DNA of 46,725 nt, taken from a bacterium. GTDB lineage: Bacteria > Actinomycetota > Acidimicrobiia > Spongiisociales > Spongiisociaceae. The stretch is taken from contig JAPPGU010000024.1 of assembly GCA_028821265.1 (NCBI GenBank), positions 1-46,725 on the forward strand. The letters are read 5' to 3'. A model generated the notes under the pieces. The model was not told the DNA's origin. It was given only the letters and a program-made list of their open reading frames with translations, and did no database searches. A program made the translations under genes and the position numbers. Position 1 is the stretch's first letter, and every line of letters starts with the position of its first letter. Positions 43,534 to 46,725 of this stretch are shown in pieces.

Positions 43534-44250
43534 TCAGATCGCTTGCTGGACAGCCTCGTCCAGCCGGGCGAGGAATAGATTCACCTGTTGTTCCATCAGA
43601 CCCGCCCGCTCGCGACTGAGCAGGTCGAATTCTCCGTGGGCGGCATTGTTGCGGAGACCCGCGATTTGTGTGACATCTTTGATGTCCTGCTTATTCAGCA
43701 CTTCGGCACGACGGAGTTCCTGGGCATAGGCATCGATGCTCCGGCGTCCGTCGACGGTCCGACCGATTTCCTCGATCGCTGCCCGAAGAGCGATCTCGAG
43801 AGCTGCTCCGGCCAGCAGGATCGGAGCGGCTGGAACAACTTGCTCGTCCTGGTTCAGGGCACGGACCTGCTCGAGCAGATCCGTTGATGAGACGGCGCGA
43901 GTTTGAAGAGTCTCAACTCGCCTAGGTTTTGCCTGACCGGCGCGTACCATGCGAATCCACTCCATGATCACGTCCCCTATAGCGTGAGCACCGCTTTCCA
44001 TCGAGTGTGTAGCGTGGCGACTGGTGAAGACAGAATCAGCTCGCTCGGACCAGCGAGATCCAGTCCCGGTAAATCGGTCCAAGAAGTCCAGCGCCGAGGC
44101 CACCCGTGCCTGAATCCTGCCCTTGGCCTGCAGATCTACGGCTTCCCAGTAGCCAATGCGTCCTGAGTCACGTACCACCCACTTCATCTCTCTGGTGACG
44201 GCCTCAGCGTGGTCTTCGGCCCATTCCAAGACTTGCTCAATGGATTCCAC
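43534..44250 (-). CDS. HEPN-like domain protein
   Basis: About 238 residues from GTG 44250; a TTG at 44334 is possible but adds a basic, non-conserved start. The C-terminal part 'PILLAGAALEIALRAAIEEI' and then 'IAGLRNNAAHGEFDLL' has the R-x4-H motif of HEPN/DUF4145-like domains ('RNNAAH'). HEPN proteins are often RNases in toxin-antitoxin or abortive-infection systems, though some with this N-N-A-A-H form are not active. No partner antitoxin is seen. The gene lies, reversed, between the two uvrA copies. Confidence 0.55.
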   Translation of the reverse strand: MESIEQVLEWAEDHAEAVTREMKWVVRDSGRIGYWEAVDLQAKGRIQARVASALDFLDRFTGTGSRWSERADSVFTSRHATHSMESGAHAIGDVIMEWIRMVRAGQAKPRRVETLQTRAVSSTDLLEQVRALNQDEQVVPAAPILLAGAALEIALRAAIEEIGRTVDGRRSIDAYAQELRRAEVLNKQDIKDVTQIAGLRNNAAHGEFDLLSRERAGLMEQQVNLFLARLDEAVQQAI

Positions 44251-44470
44251 GGCCCAAGTATCGCACGACTTTCGACGCCGCCGCCAAGCCCTCCCGGCAA
44301 GCCACGCCGTCTGATCGGGTTCTCCGTCTGACAAAGCGCTGTCACTGAGTCCCGCCTAACGATCGTCCCTCGGGCATGTGTGCGCCGCCCGAGTTGCCGG
44401 AGAGTGTCACCATCAAAGTCTCCGAAGAAACCAGGCCAGCTCAAGCGCGTTGAATGGGTAGCGTTGCGCT

Positions 44471-46725
<2,255 letters not shown>

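Overview
This window is high-GC DNA with many GTG/TTG starts, four-base ATGA/GTGA gene overlaps and Shine-Dalgarno-led genes. That suggests a high-GC bacterium, most likely an actinobacterium. The mix of hydantoinase genes, a PhyH dioxygenase, many toxin-antitoxin genes and restriction-like genes resembles uncultured marine or host-associated Acidimicrobiia, but no ribosomal or other marker gene is present, so this is only an inference. I saw no tRNA, rRNA, CRISPR array, transposase or integrase.

Left part (1-25 kb), mainly uptake and catabolism. (a) 1-8.7 kb: a peptide/nickel-type ABC transporter (two permeases, two ATPases) overlaps hyuA. hyuB follows after a 1.3 kb interruption that carries a hicBA toxin-antitoxin pair and two tiny genes. 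(b) 8.7-9.2 kb: a RelE/Phd-type toxin-antitoxin pair. (c) 9.3-11.5 kb: a PhyH dioxygenase and an orphan DctP-type binding protein, bracketed by two arrays of the same 23-bp repeat, next to a decayed VapBC remnant. (d) 11.6-18.5 kb: a sugar/nucleoside-type ABC transporter with divergent binding protein, nucleoside hydrolase, RidA, double-SIS protein and CbiZ. (e) 18.8-20.1 kb: a CoiA-like zinc-finger/nuclease gene whose 5' end is frameshifted. (f) 20.1-22.9 kb: DUF3830-like cyclophilin fold, PfkB kinase (catalytic Asp replaced by Asn) and an alkaline-phosphatase-family hydrolase. (g) 22.9-25.1 kb: an orphan VapB with a deleted vapC, and a CYTH-CHAD protein.

Right part (25.2-44.4 kb), an accessory island with visibly lower GC, especially 25-34 kb. 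Its first module is a same-strand cluster: GHKL ATPase, unknown protein, PP-loop (PAPS-reductase-like) enzyme, a soluble histidine-kinase-like protein with two GHKL domains, and a receiver-domain protein with a large unknown C-terminal region. The receiver gene is split by one base. This cluster is the best candidate for an undescribed conflict or defence system. Its second module, on the other strand, is an Eco57I-type methylase (split by one base into two overlapping ORFs) followed by a PLD-SNF2 helicase. A Fic protein and a HEPN-like protein follow.

Right end (43-46.7 kb): a broken 5' copy of a uvrA-like gene lies 1.4 kb upstream of the apparently intact copy, which runs off the window. 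The HEPN-like gene sits between them. About 243 bp are identical between the two copies, which points to a recent duplication at the island's edge.

Three accessory genes (CoiA-like, receiver, methylase), plus the uvrA fragment, each look one base short. Raw reads would show whether that is real decay or assembly error.
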